Below, piece by piece: positions 15,130 through 23,820 of a stretch of 24,088 nt of DNA (within the stretch, counting starts at the first letter, position 1; each line of letters starts with the position of its first letter). Below the pieces are notes generated by a model, which ran no database searches, was not told the origin of the DNA, and saw only the letters and a list, made by a program, of their open reading frames with translations. Origin of the DNA: WS-2 sp964650245 (GTDB lineage: Bacteria > Eisenbacteria > RBG-16-71-46); assembly GCA_964650245.1 (NCBI GenBank), contig CAZYQK010000036.1, positions 1-24,088 of the forward strand, written 5' to 3'. A program made the translations under genes and the position numbers.

Positions 15130-18100
15130 ATGCCGGGCCTCGAGCGCTGGGCGCTCGCGGGAACATTAGCCCTGGCACTCGCGATGGTCCCCGCGGTCGC
15201 GCGCGGTGCTCAGCGCGACCCCGGCTGCGGCCAGAGCGCACTCCTGATGCGCGAAGGGGCGCCCGTCTACCGCCTGCCGCACGGCTTCATCCGGGCCGGG
15301 AGCGACTCGGTGTGGAGCCGCCGCGGACCGCTCGCGCGCGGCCGCGACTACGTGCTCGACCGGCTGCGCGGCGAGCTGCGCCTGCTCGAGAACGTGCCGG
15401 CGGGCGACACGCTGTGGTTCGCCGGCTGCTGGCTGATGGAACCACCGCCGCTCGAGCTCTCGATCAACCGCTACCGGGCGCTCGCGCTCGCCCGGGTGGA
15501 CAGCGCGCTCGCCCCCGGCGGGACGCCGCCGGCGCGGCCCGCGACGCGGCGCGATCCCGGCGCGGCGCCGGCCGGCGCCGCGCTCAGCGTCAGCGGGAAC
15601 AAGACCATCGCGGTCGAGTTCGGATCGTCGCAGGACGCGTTCCTGCGACAGAGCCTCGACCTGGCGGTGAGCGGCAGCCTGGCGCCCGGCGTCACGCTCA
15701 CCGGCGTGCTCTCCGACCGCAACACGCCGCTCACCCCGTCGGGCTCGACCCAGGACCTCCAGGCGCTCGACCGCGTGTTGATCGAGCTCAAGACCCCGGC
15801 GGCCGGCGCCGCGCTCGGCGACGTGACGCTGAGCCTGCCGCAGGGGGACTTCGCCCGGCTCGAGCGGCGCCTGCAGGGAGTGCGCGGCGACTGGAGCGGC
15901 GCGGGCTTTCGGGGCACGGTGGCCGCGGCCAGCGCGCAGGGCGAGTACCACCGGGTGCAGTTCTTCGGGGTGGAGGGCCGGCAGGGCCCCTACGTGCTCA
16001 CCGATCGTGACGGCAACACCGGCATCTCGGTGGTCGCGGGCAGCGAGGTGGTGACGGTGGAGGGCGCGCGTATGACGCGCGGGGAAAGTGCCGACTACTC
16101 GATGGACTACGAGCGCGGTCAGCTCACCTTCTCGAACCGGCGCCCGATCTCTTCGGCGAGCCGCGTCACGGTGGAGTACCAGTTCGCGGTCAACCGCTTC
16201 CGCCGCAACCTGGCCGCGTTCGACGGGCGCTGGGAGCGCGGGGGGTTGCACGCGTTCACGCGCGTGCTGAACGAGGGCGACGACCGCGGCCGCCCGCTCG
16301 ACATCACGCTCGACGCGGCCGACCGCCTGGCGCTCCAGTTCGCGGGCGACTCGCTGAGCCGGGCGCGGGGTCCGGGGGTGACGGCGGGAGGCGGCGACTA
16401 CGACACGGTGCGCGTCGTGGGGGTGCTGACCTACGTGTTCGCCGGGGCCGACTCCGGGGCGTTCGCGGTGCGCTTCGCGCGGGTCGGAGCGGGGCGGGGC
16501 GACTACGCCGACGCGGGAGTGGTCGCCGGGCGCACGGTCTACCGTTACGTGGGACCGAGCCTGGGCGCGTACGCGGTGGGCCGCGCGCTGCCGCTGCCCG
16601 AGAGCCATCAGCTGTGGGGGATGGGAGGCGGCGGGAGGCTGGGGCCGCTGGCGCTCGAGACCGAGGGCGCAGTCTCGCGCCGCGACCCCAACGCGTTCTC
16701 GAGCCTCGACGACGGGGACAACGTGGGGCACGCCGGGCGCGCCGCACTCTCGCTCGAGGGCGCGGTCCCGGGCGTCCTCGGGCGCGCCGGCCTGTCGCTC
16801 TCGGCGCGCGCGGTGAGCGAGCGCTTCGCACCCTTCACGCGGCTCGAGCGGCCATTCGCGCAGGAGGACTGGGGGCTGCCGGTGGACGCCGACCTCGAGC
16901 ACCAGCGGCGGCTCGAGCTGTCGGGGTTCGTGATGCCGCGCTTCGGCGGCCAGCTCAAGGGCAGCCTCGCGCGCCTCGATCTGCCGGGCGGCTTCGAGTC
17001 GCTGCGCCGCGGTGGTGAATGGGTTCGCGAGGGCACGCTCGGGGTGCAGGCAGCGCTCGAGCGCTCGGACGCGCGCGATCCGCGGCGGCGGCTGCGCGAC
17101 GGAGGCCGCCGGCGGGCGCGCGCCGAGCTGCGCCTGCGTGCCATGTGGCTCGAGCCCGCGTTGCGCCTCGAGTCGGACGAGCGCCGCACGCCGGGCGACA
17201 GCGTGCGGGCCGGGGCGCGGGTGCGCGAGGGGGCGGTCGAGCTCTCGAGCCCGCGGCGCCTCGCGTGGCGCGCGCTCGGGGCCTACGGGCTGCGCCGCGA
17301 CGCCGCGCTCGCGGCGCGCGGCTTCGAGGATCAGAGCGAGGCCCGCACCTGGCGGATCGGGATCGAGACCCCGTCCGGCGGCACGCTGGGCGGCGCGCTC
17401 GCCTACCAGCGGCGCGACCTCGAGCCGCTGGCGAGCCCGCTCCGCACCCGCAGTGACCTCGGCAGTCTGCGGGTCCGGCTCGACGACGCGGCGCGGGGCC
17501 TGAGCGGCCTGGCCAATCTCGAGGTCACCGCCGAGGGCGAGAGCCGCCGCGTCCGCACGCTCACCTTCGTGGGGACGGGCCGCGGCCAGTACGACGCGCT
17601 CGGCAACTTCGTCGGGGCCGGCGACTACGCGCTGGGCCTGGGGGTGAGCGCCGCGCTCGAGCGCGTCGCGCGGGCGGCGCTCAGCTCGCGGCTGGCGTGG
17701 CAGTTCGGCCAGTCCGACGCCTGGCGTGGCTCGCGCGTGGAGTTCGACTTCGAGACCGACGCACGGCGCCGTGGCGAGTTCCGCGGGTCCGACGCCCTGG
17801 TCTCGCCCGGCGCCGTCTTGAGCGACGCCACGCTCTCGCGCGGCAGCGTGCTGCAACGCCTCGACACCGAATTCGCGCCGGGCTCGCGGGCGGGCGCGCT
17901 GCGGCTGCTCGCCGAGCGCAGGGTCAGCGCCGACCGCTCGTTCGACAATTTCGGGCAGACCCTGGACGAGCGCACGGTCTCGCTGCGCTGGCGGGCCCGG
18001 CCGGGCGAAAAGGTGACCAGCGAGCTGGAGACGCGGCTGCGGCGGCAGGAGGTGGCGCAGTCGCTGGTCGGAACCGCGCCCTACCGCCGCGTCCTGATCG

Positions 18101-18480
18101 AGAACGGTGGCTCGACCCAGCTGGTGGTTACGCCCGGCGCGCGGCTGCGCGCGGTCGCAGCACTGGAGGCGTCCTGGTCGCGGCCCGAGGGCCAGGTCGG
18201 GTTCACGCGCACGCTCCGGCTCGGCCCCGATCTGGGCGTGGCACTTGGCGCGCGCGGCCGACTCGAGCTCAGCGCGCGGCGCGCGGTGGTGGCCGGGCCG
18301 CCGGTGGCGGGCCTGCTCCCGAGCGCAGACCCACCGGGGCCGCCGCGCTGGGAGGGCAGCGCGCGCCTCGACCACCGGGTGCGAGAGAGCACCACCCTGG
18401 GGTTGTCCTTCACCGCGCGCGAGGTGCCGCGGCTCGGCACGCGCAGCACCGGCCGCGCGGAACTCCGGGCGTTCTTCTGA
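15130..18480 (+). CDS. large outer-membrane protein with SprA-like segments
   Basis: The protein is 1116 residues. AGGGAG (15117-15122) lies 7 bases before the ATG and overlaps the end of the upstream gene. A signal peptide (MPGLERWALAGTLALALAMV, cleavage near ARGAQ) is followed by a globular N-terminal region. Residues about 155-340 carry motifs that I recognise from SprA/Sov-type T9SS translocon proteins and related FCB proteins: SGNKTIAVEFGSSQDAFLRQ, SLAPGVTLTGVLSDRNTPL, GSEVVTVEGARMTRG (from 304) and DYSMDYERGQLTFSNRRPI. The remaining roughly 770 residues are amphipathic alternating strands with many Arg and Glu, ending in RAELRAFF with a terminal Phe, as in outer-membrane barrels. SprA itself is about 2400 residues, so this is at most a short relative. 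It could instead be an unrelated barrel sharing SprA-like repeats. It overlaps the TamA-like gene by 1 bp. Confidence 0.65.
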   Translation: MPGLERWALAGTLALALAMVPAVARGAQRDPGCGQSALLMREGAPVYRLPHGFIRAGSDSVWSRRGPLARGRDYVLDRLRGELRLLENVPAGDTLWFAGCWLMEPPPLELSINRYRALALARVDSALAPGGTPPARPATRRDPGAAPAGAALSVSGNKTIAVEFGSSQDAFLRQSLDLAVSGSLAPGVTLTGVLSDRNTPLTPSGSTQDLQALDRVLIELKTPAAGAALGDVTLSLPQGDFARLERRLQGVRGDWSGAGFRGTVAAASAQGEYHRVQFFGVEGRQGPYVLTDRDGNTGISVVAGSEVVTVEGARMTRGESADYSMDYERGQLTFSNRRPISSASRVTVEYQFAVNRFRRNLAAFDGRWERGGLHAFTRVLNEGDDRGRPLDITLDAADRLALQFAGDSLSRARGPGVTAGGGDYDTVRVVGVLTYVFAGADSGAFAVRFARVGAGRGDYADAGVVAGRTVYRYVGPSLGAYAVGRALPLPESHQLWGMGGGGRLGPLALETEGAVSRRDPNAFSSLDDGDNVGHAGRAALSLEGAVPGVLGRAGLSLSARAVSERFAPFTRLERPFAQEDWGLPVDADLEHQRRLELSGFVMPRFGGQLKGSLARLDLPGGFESLRRGGEWVREGTLGVQAALERSDARDPRRRLRDGGRRRARAELRLRAMWLEPALRLESDERRTPGDSVRAGARVREGAVELSSPRRLAWRALGAYGLRRDAALAARGFEDQSEARTWRIGIETPSGGTLGGALAYQRRDLEPLASPLRTRSDLGSLRVRLDDAARGLSGLANLEVTAEGESRRVRTLTFVGTGRGQYDALGNFVGAGDYALGLGVSAALERVARAALSSRLAWQFGQSDAWRGSRVEFDFETDARRRGEFRGSDALVSPGAVLSDATLSRGSVLQRLDTEFAPGSRAGALRLLAERRVSADRSFDNFGQTLDERTVSLRWRARPGEKVTSELETRLRRQEVAQSLVGTAPYRRVLIENGGSTQLVVTPGARLRAVAALEASWSRPEGQVGFTRTLRLGPDLGVALGARGRLELSARRAVVAGPPVAGLLPSADPPGPPRWEGSARLDHRVRESTTLGLSFTAREVPRLGTRSTGRAELRAFF

Positions 18481-20177
18481 TGAGCGCGCGCGCCGTCATC
18501 GCGATCCTGGGCCTGGCGGTCGCCGCTCGCGCGGCGGGTGCCGCGGCCGCGCCGCGGCTCGAGTACCGCGGGCGCGTGCTCACCGCGCGCCAGGTGGAAA
18601 CGCTGCTCGATCCCGCGCTGCGGAGCCCGGGGGACTCTGCGGCGCTCGAGCGCGCGCTCGGCGCAGTGGTCTCGCGCCTCGAAGACCTGGGCCACCTGGA
18701 GGCCAGGGCGGACGCGGCCTGGGACAGCGCCCCGGGTCCGCGGCTCACGCTCGCGGTGGAGGAGGGGCCGCGCTATCGCCTGCGATCGGTCACGCTGGTG
18801 ACGCCCGCGAGCCTCGACTCTTCGCGCTTCGCCTTGAGTCTGGGCCTGGCCGCCGGCGATCGCGCCTCGCCGCGCGCGGTGGGGGTCGCGCTCGAGCGCG
18901 CGCTGCGCGACGTGGCCGACCACGGCCATCCCTACGCCGCGCTCGGCGTGAGCGGATGGGACGCGGACTCCGGATGGGTCGCGCTGCGGCTGGCCGGAGC
19001 GCTCGGGCCGCAGGTCACGGTGTCGCGCGCGCGCATCGACGGGCTGCGCGTCACGCGCGACGACCTCGCCCAGAAATCGATGGGGCGGCTCGCCGGGCTC
19101 CCGTACAATCGCGCCACGGCCGCGGCGGCCCGCGACCGGCTGGCCCAGCTCGGGCTCTTCCGCAGCGTGAGCTTCGAGGGGCTGGAGGGCGAAGCGGACT
19201 GGAGCCGCGCGCAACTCGTCTACCGGGTCGAAGAGCCGCGCTACAACCGCTTCGAGGGCGTGGTGGGCGTGCAGGGGGAAGCCGGCACGGTGGGGCTCGC
19301 GCAGGTGGACCTCGGCAATCTGCTGGGGACCGGCCGGGCGATCGCGCTGCGCTGGCAGTCGCGCGGACGCGGGCGCGCCGACTTCGGTGCGCGCTTCGCC
19401 GAGCCCTTGCTGCTGGGGGCGCCGCTCCGGTTCGAGGCCGCGGTCGAGCAGCAGGTGCAGGACACCCTCTACGCGCGCACGCGCTGGGGCGGGCGGTTGC
19501 AGTTCGCGCGCTCCGGTCAGGAAAAGCTCGAAGCCGGCTACGAGGAGGAGCGGGTGGTGCAGGAAGCGGGCGAGGTGGAGGAGGCGCAGCTCCACAGCAC
19601 GGTGTTCGCGCTCGAACGCAGCACGCTCGATCCGCCGCTCTCGCCGCGCCGCGGCACGCGGCTGCGGCTCCAGGCGGCGCAGATCTTCAAGCGCGAGCGG
19701 CAGCGACCGCCCGGTGTGCGCACCGCGCGCGCGAGCGCGGTCGAGATGCGCAACGAGTGGAACCATGCGCTCGGGGCGGCCAGCGGCCTGTCGCTCGAGC
19801 TGACCGGAGTCGCGCGCTTCAGCTCGCAGCGCGTGCTGCCACTCTACGAGCGCACGCCGGTCGGCGGCGCCCTGAGCCTGCGCGGTCACGACGAGGAGGC
19901 GTTTCGCGTCGACCGCGTGGCGCTCTCGCGTCTCGAGTGGCGCTGGTTCCTGTCCGACGCCCAGCGCGTGTTCCTGTTCTGGGACCACGCCTGGATGGCG
20001 ACCCGCGTGCCGGTGTCGGGCGGCGGTGACCGGCTCGACGCCCTCCATCGCGACGGTCTCGGATTCGGGCTCAGGCTCGAGGGAACCGGCGGACTGATCG
20101 GCATCGATTACGGCCTCGAGCCGGGCCGGCTGCCGCTCGAGGGCAAGATCCATCTGCGGCTGGTCTCGGCTTTCTGA
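18480..20177 (+). CDS. TamA/BamA-like Omp85 family outer-membrane protein
   Basis: The protein is 565 residues from ATG 18480, sharing one base with the upstream stop (TGATG). A signal peptide (MSARAVIAILGLAVAARAAG) is followed by about three POTRA-like modules up to residue ~260. The last module is clear: SRARIDGLRVTRDDLAQKS, then LPYNRATAAAARDRLAQLGL, the typical POTRA helix and strand pattern. The C-terminal half is a 16-strand-type bacterial surface antigen barrel. It contains SLRGHDEEAF (Arg468), the position of the conserved VRGF/LRGY motif of the Omp85 lid loop, and ends with HLRLVSAF (terminal Phe). Omp85 proteins insert or assemble barrels in the outer membrane. Three POTRAs and this size are closer to TamA than to BamA (five POTRAs, about 800 residues). 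Coupling to the SprA-like gene suggests it helps assemble that barrel; this is inference. Confidence 0.85.
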   Translation: MSARAVIAILGLAVAARAAGAAAAPRLEYRGRVLTARQVETLLDPALRSPGDSAALERALGAVVSRLEDLGHLEARADAAWDSAPGPRLTLAVEEGPRYRLRSVTLVTPASLDSSRFALSLGLAAGDRASPRAVGVALERALRDVADHGHPYAALGVSGWDADSGWVALRLAGALGPQVTVSRARIDGLRVTRDDLAQKSMGRLAGLPYNRATAAAARDRLAQLGLFRSVSFEGLEGEADWSRAQLVYRVEEPRYNRFEGVVGVQGEAGTVGLAQVDLGNLLGTGRAIALRWQSRGRGRADFGARFAEPLLLGAPLRFEAAVEQQVQDTLYARTRWGGRLQFARSGQEKLEAGYEEERVVQEAGEVEEAQLHSTVFALERSTLDPPLSPRRGTRLRLQAAQIFKRERQRPPGVRTARASAVEMRNEWNHALGAASGLSLELTGVARFSSQRVLPLYERTPVGGALSLRGHDEEAFRVDRVALSRLEWRWFLSDAQRVFLFWDHAWMATRVPVSGGGDRLDALHRDGLGFGLRLEGTGGLIGIDYGLEPGRLPLEGKIHLRLVSAF

Positions 20178-20188
20178 GGGAGCGGACC

Positions 20189-22306
20189 ATGAGCGGATCA
20201 CTGCGCGGGCGGGTGGAGGCGCTGCTCGGTCCCGGCGGCGGCGTGAGCGCGCGCTGGCCGCGCTACGAGCCGCGCGCGGGGCAGCTCGCGCTGGCGCTCG
20301 ACGTGGCGGAGCGCATCGAGCGCGGCGGCGTGCTGCTGGCCGAAGCTCCGACCGGGGTCGGAAAGTCGCTGGCCTACCTGCTGCCCGGCGTGCTGCACGC
20401 GCTCGAGAGCGGGCGCCGCGTGGTGGTGGCGACCTGCACGCGGTCACTTCAAGACCAGCTCTTCGAGCGCGACCTGCCCGCGCTGCTCGCCGCCCTTGGC
20501 GACCGGCTCGAGTGCGTGCGGCTCAAGGGCAAGCAGAACTACCTGTGCGAGCCCACGCTCGCCCTCACCGAGGGGCAGGGTCCAGAGGAGCGAGAGACCC
20601 TGGAGGAGCTGAGGCGCTGGGCGAGCGCGGAGACGGAGGGCGACCTCGACCGCTTTCCGGCGCGCGATGCCGAAGCATTCCGGCGCCTGCGCCCGCGGGT
20701 CGCGACCGATCCCCATGCCTGCACGGTCTCGAGCTGCCGGCGCGGGAGGGAGTGTTTCTGGCTGCGCGCGCGCCGCCGGGCGGCGACGTCGCGGCTGCTG
20801 GTGGTGAATCACGCGCTGCTCGCGCTGGCGGGTGAGGTCGAGGGGCTGCTGCCCGAGTTCGACGTCCTGATCGTGGACGAGGCGCACCGGCTGGAAGGCG
20901 TGCTGCTCGCACAGCTCGAGCGCTCGGTGTCGCGGAACCGCTTCGATGAGCTGCTGCGCCTGGTCGGCAGCGGGCGCCGCGCGGCACGGCGCGCGACGAC
21001 GGGCGACGGCACGGTGGCGGGCGGGCTGCTCGCGCGGGTGCGGCACCGGGCGGCGCCGCTGCTCGAGTCACGGGGGGAGGCGTCGCGCGAGCTGCTGGAT
21101 GAGCTGGCCCGGCTGACCGGCCGCTGCCGAGACGACGCCGGCCGGCTGTTCGAGCAGCTCGAACGCCCGGGAGACCGAGACCAGCTCTACGGCGTGCGGG
21201 CGCGATACCGGTCGGCAGAGGAGCTGCTGGGCCGCGACCTCGAGCCGCTCGAGCAAGTGCTGGGCGATTGCGGCGCGTTCGCCCGTGGACTCGTGCGGCT
21301 GGGCGACGCGCTGGCGGGCCAGGGCGAAGGCGGCGAGCCGCTGGCCGCGGAATCGATCCAGCTCGCGTCGCGCTTCGGCCTGCTGGGCCAGGACCTGGAG
21401 CAGCTGGCCGACGCCCGCGACCGCGACTGGGTGTACTGGCGTGCTTCGGGCGGACGCGGGGTCGAGCTCAAGGGCGCTCCGGTTTCGGCCGCGCCGCACG
21501 CGCGCCGGCTGGTGCTCGAGCGCGCGCGCACCGCGGTGCTGACCTCGGCCACGCTCTCCACCGGCGGCGATTTCGCCTTCGTCGCCGGGCGGCTCGGACT
21601 GGGCGAGGAGCACGGCCTGGCCTACGAGGCGGGCGACTATCCTTCGCCGTTCGCGCTGGAGCGTCAGGTCGCGAGCTTCGTCTATGACGGGAGTGCCGAC
21701 GAGGCCGAGGCGGTGGCGACGGTGGTGGCGGAGCTGGTACGCGCCACGGGCCGCAACCTGCTCGCGCTGTTCACCGCCCACGAGCGCCTGCGGCGCGCGC
21801 GCGAGCGAATGCTCGAGCTGCTCCCACGCGGAGCGGTGCTGCTCGCGCAGGACCGGGACGGACCGGCGAGCCTGTTGGCCGAGCGCTTCCGGCTCGAGCG
21901 CGGAGCCGTCTTGCTCGGGGTCCAGAGCCTGTGGGAAGGTGTCGACTTCCCGGGCCCGGCCCTCGAGATCCTGGTGGTCGCGAAGCTTCCGTTCTCGGTG
22001 CCGGACGACCCGATGGTGGAAGCGCGCGGCGAGCGACTGCGGGAACAGGGGCTCGATCCGTTCCGCCACGACGCGGTGCCGGAGGCGGTGCTGCGCTTTC
22101 GCCAGGGCGTGGGCCGGCTGATTCGCCGCGCCGACGACCGCGGCGTGCTGGTGGTGTGCGATGCGCGGCTCGAGCGGGCCTCGTATCGCGCCCCGTTCCT
22201 GAGCGCGGTGCCCGGGAGCTGGCGGCTCGAGCGCGACGCGAAGTCGCTCGCGGAAGCGGCGGCGCGGTTCCTGGGCGGACCCGTAGCGGTGGAGGAACAA
22301 GCGTGA
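20189..22306 (+). CDS. dinG: ATP-dependent DNA helicase, DinG/XPD family with iron-sulfur cluster
   Basis: This is a superfamily 2 helicase of 705 residues, within the usual DinG/YoaA range. The start is supported by GAGGGAG (20176-20182), 6 bases upstream. Visible motifs are Walker A EAPTGVGKS (Lys59), TCTRSLQDQL (motif Ia), four cysteines at 120, 178, 183 and 189 that match the Fe-S cluster spacing of DinG (C-X4-C-X5-C after a distant first Cys), LLVVNHALL, the DEAH box (230-233), TAVLTSATLS (motif III), GVQSLWEGVDFPGPALEI (motif V) and RFRQGVGRLIRR (motif VI, about 637-647). DinG unwinds 5'-to-3' and resolves R-loops, G-quadruplexes and replication-transcription conflicts in the cytoplasm. 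No exonuclease domain is fused to it. It sits 11 bp after the TamA-like gene and overlaps hutH by 4 bp. Its inclusion among envelope and hut genes looks incidental. Confidence 0.93.
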   Translation: MSGSLRGRVEALLGPGGGVSARWPRYEPRAGQLALALDVAERIERGGVLLAEAPTGVGKSLAYLLPGVLHALESGRRVVVATCTRSLQDQLFERDLPALLAALGDRLECVRLKGKQNYLCEPTLALTEGQGPEERETLEELRRWASAETEGDLDRFPARDAEAFRRLRPRVATDPHACTVSSCRRGRECFWLRARRRAATSRLLVVNHALLALAGEVEGLLPEFDVLIVDEAHRLEGVLLAQLERSVSRNRFDELLRLVGSGRRAARRATTGDGTVAGGLLARVRHRAAPLLESRGEASRELLDELARLTGRCRDDAGRLFEQLERPGDRDQLYGVRARYRSAEELLGRDLEPLEQVLGDCGAFARGLVRLGDALAGQGEGGEPLAAESIQLASRFGLLGQDLEQLADARDRDWVYWRASGGRGVELKGAPVSAAPHARRLVLERARTAVLTSATLSTGGDFAFVAGRLGLGEEHGLAYEAGDYPSPFALERQVASFVYDGSADEAEAVATVVAELVRATGRNLLALFTAHERLRRARERMLELLPRGAVLLAQDRDGPASLLAERFRLERGAVLLGVQSLWEGVDFPGPALEILVVAKLPFSVPDDPMVEARGERLREQGLDPFRHDAVPEAVLRFRQGVGRLIRRADDRGVLVVCDARLERASYRAPFLSAVPGSWRLERDAKSLAEAAARFLGGPVAVEEQA
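22291..22295 (+). promoter_or_regulatory. Shine-Dalgarno deciding the GTG start of hutH
   Basis: A perfect GGAGG sits inside the last codons of dinG, 7 bases before GTG 22303. It supports that GTG, which overlaps the dinG stop as GTGA, over any longer start. Confidence 0.8.
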
Positions 22307-23820
22307 TCGAGCTGGGAGCTCTCCCGCTCACGCTGGACGACGTGGTGCGAGTGGCGCGCGAGCGCGAGCCGGTGCGGCTCGGCGCCGCGGCGCGGGAGCT
22401 CATGGTGCGAAGCCGCGCGGTGGTCGAGAGCGTGGTGCGCGAGGGGCGCGCGGTCTACGGGGTCACCACCGGTTTCGGCGAGCTCAAGGAGCGCAGGATT
22501 CCGGAGGAGCAGGTGCGCCGACTTCAGATCAACCTGCTGCGGTCGCACTGCGCCGGGGTGGGACCCGCCGCCGGGCGCGACGTGGTGCGCGCCATGCTGC
22601 TGTTGCGGGCGGCCTCGCTCGCACGCGGCTTCTCGGGATGCCGACCCGAGCTGGTGGAGGGGCTGCTCGCGTTGCTCGAGCGCGACGTCACGCCGGTGGT
22701 CCCGCTGAAAGGTTCGGTGGGGGCCTCGGGCGATCTGGCGCCTCTCGCGCATCTGGCCTCGGTCCTGACCGGCGAGGGGGAGGCCTGGCTTCAGGACCAG
22801 CGCATGCCGGCGGGCCTGGCACTGCGCGGCGCCGGGCTGCAGCCGCTCGAGCTCGAGGCCAAGGAAGGGCTGGCGCTGATCAACGGCACCCAGCTCTCGA
22901 CCGCGCTGCTGGCGCTCGCCTGCGCCGACGCGCGCCGGGTGTGGGAGGCGGGCGTGGCGGTCGCGGCGCTCTCGACCGAGGTGCTGCTGGGCTCGATCCG
23001 GCCCGCCGGCGAGCGGGTGCAGGCGCTGCGGCCCTACCGCGGCGCGTTCGAGGCCGCGCGCCGCGTCCGCGCCTACGCCGAGGACAGCGCGCTGGTCGCC
23101 TCGCACGCGAACTGCGGGCGGGTGCAGGACGCCTACAGCCTGCGCTGCGTGCCGCAGGTGATGGGCGCGACCTGGGACGCGCTCGATCACGTCGAGCGCC
23201 AGCTCGAGATCGAGATCAACTCGGTGAACGACAATCCACTGGTGTTCGCGGATTCGGGCGACGTGGTCTCGGCCGGGCTGTTCCACGCGCAGCCCGTGGC
23301 GCTCGCCGCCGACTACCTCAAGATCGCCGTGGCCGAGGTGGCCTCGATCAGCGAGCGGCGCATCGACCGCCTGCTCGACGCGCGCGAGTCGGGGCTGCCG
23401 GCGGTGCTGGCGGCCGAGCCCGGGCTCGAGTCGGGATTCATGATGGCGCAGTACACGGCGGCGGCGCTGGTCTCGGAGAACAAGGTGCTGGCGCACCCCG
23501 CGAGCGTGGATTCGATCCCTACCGGCTCGGGGCTGGAGGATCACGTCAGCATGGCGCCGATCGCCGCACGCCACGCCCGCGACGTGGTCGAGAACGCGGC
23601 GCGGGTGGTGGCGCTCGAGCTGCTGTGCGCGTGCCGGGCGCTCGAGTTCCGCCGCCCGCTCACCGCCGGCTCGGGTTCCGAGCGGCTGTACGGCGCGGTG
23701 CGCCGGCTGGTGCCCGCCCCGGACGGCGACCGGCCGCTTTCCGACGCCTGCGAAACGGTGGCGCGCTGGGTTCTCTCTCGCTCGCCCGAGCGCCTGGCCG
23801 AAGAGGTGCTGAACGCATGA
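22303..23820 (+). CDS. hutH: histidine ammonia-lyase
   Basis: This enzyme removes ammonia from L-histidine to give trans-urocanate, the first step of histidine degradation, in the cytoplasm. The product is 505 residues, the normal HutH length, from GTG 22303. The self-made MIO electrophile comes from Ala141-Ser142-Gly143 in GSVGASGDLAPLAHLA. Other conserved elements are YGVTTGFGEL with Tyr52, INLLRSHCAGVG, INGTQLSTALLA, QDAYSLRCVPQVMGA, INSVNDNPLVF and QYTAAALVSENK. The residue numbers fall one below those of the Pseudomonas putida enzyme (Ala142, Tyr53), so the start fits. The family also includes phenylalanine and tyrosine ammonia-lyases, but the overlapping hutU gene makes histidine the substrate. 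No hut repressor or operator was seen nearby; transcription probably comes from upstream. Confidence 0.97.
   Translation: MIELGALPLTLDDVVRVAREREPVRLGAAARELMVRSRAVVESVVREGRAVYGVTTGFGELKERRIPEEQVRRLQINLLRSHCAGVGPAAGRDVVRAMLLLRAASLARGFSGCRPELVEGLLALLERDVTPVVPLKGSVGASGDLAPLAHLASVLTGEGEAWLQDQRMPAGLALRGAGLQPLELEAKEGLALINGTQLSTALLALACADARRVWEAGVAVAALSTEVLLGSIRPAGERVQALRPYRGAFEAARRVRAYAEDSALVASHANCGRVQDAYSLRCVPQVMGATWDALDHVERQLEIEINSVNDNPLVFADSGDVVSAGLFHAQPVALAADYLKIAVAEVASISERRIDRLLDARESGLPAVLAAEPGLESGFMMAQYTAAALVSENKVLAHPASVDSIPTGSGLEDHVSMAPIAARHARDVVENAARVVALELLCACRALEFRRPLTAGSGSERLYGAVRRLVPAPDGDRPLSDACETVARWVLSRSPERLAEEVLNA

Noticed and set aside
15166..18375. 1069-codon open frame on the minus strand opposite the SprA-like gene, and similar long antisense frames at 7812-10091, 13090-14826, 18081-20447 and 21682-23574
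   Set aside because: At about 70% GC, stop codons are rare in shadow frames. These translations are low-complexity (Arg, Ala, Gly, His-rich) and show no family motifs, while the + strand frames carry clear domains and signal peptides.
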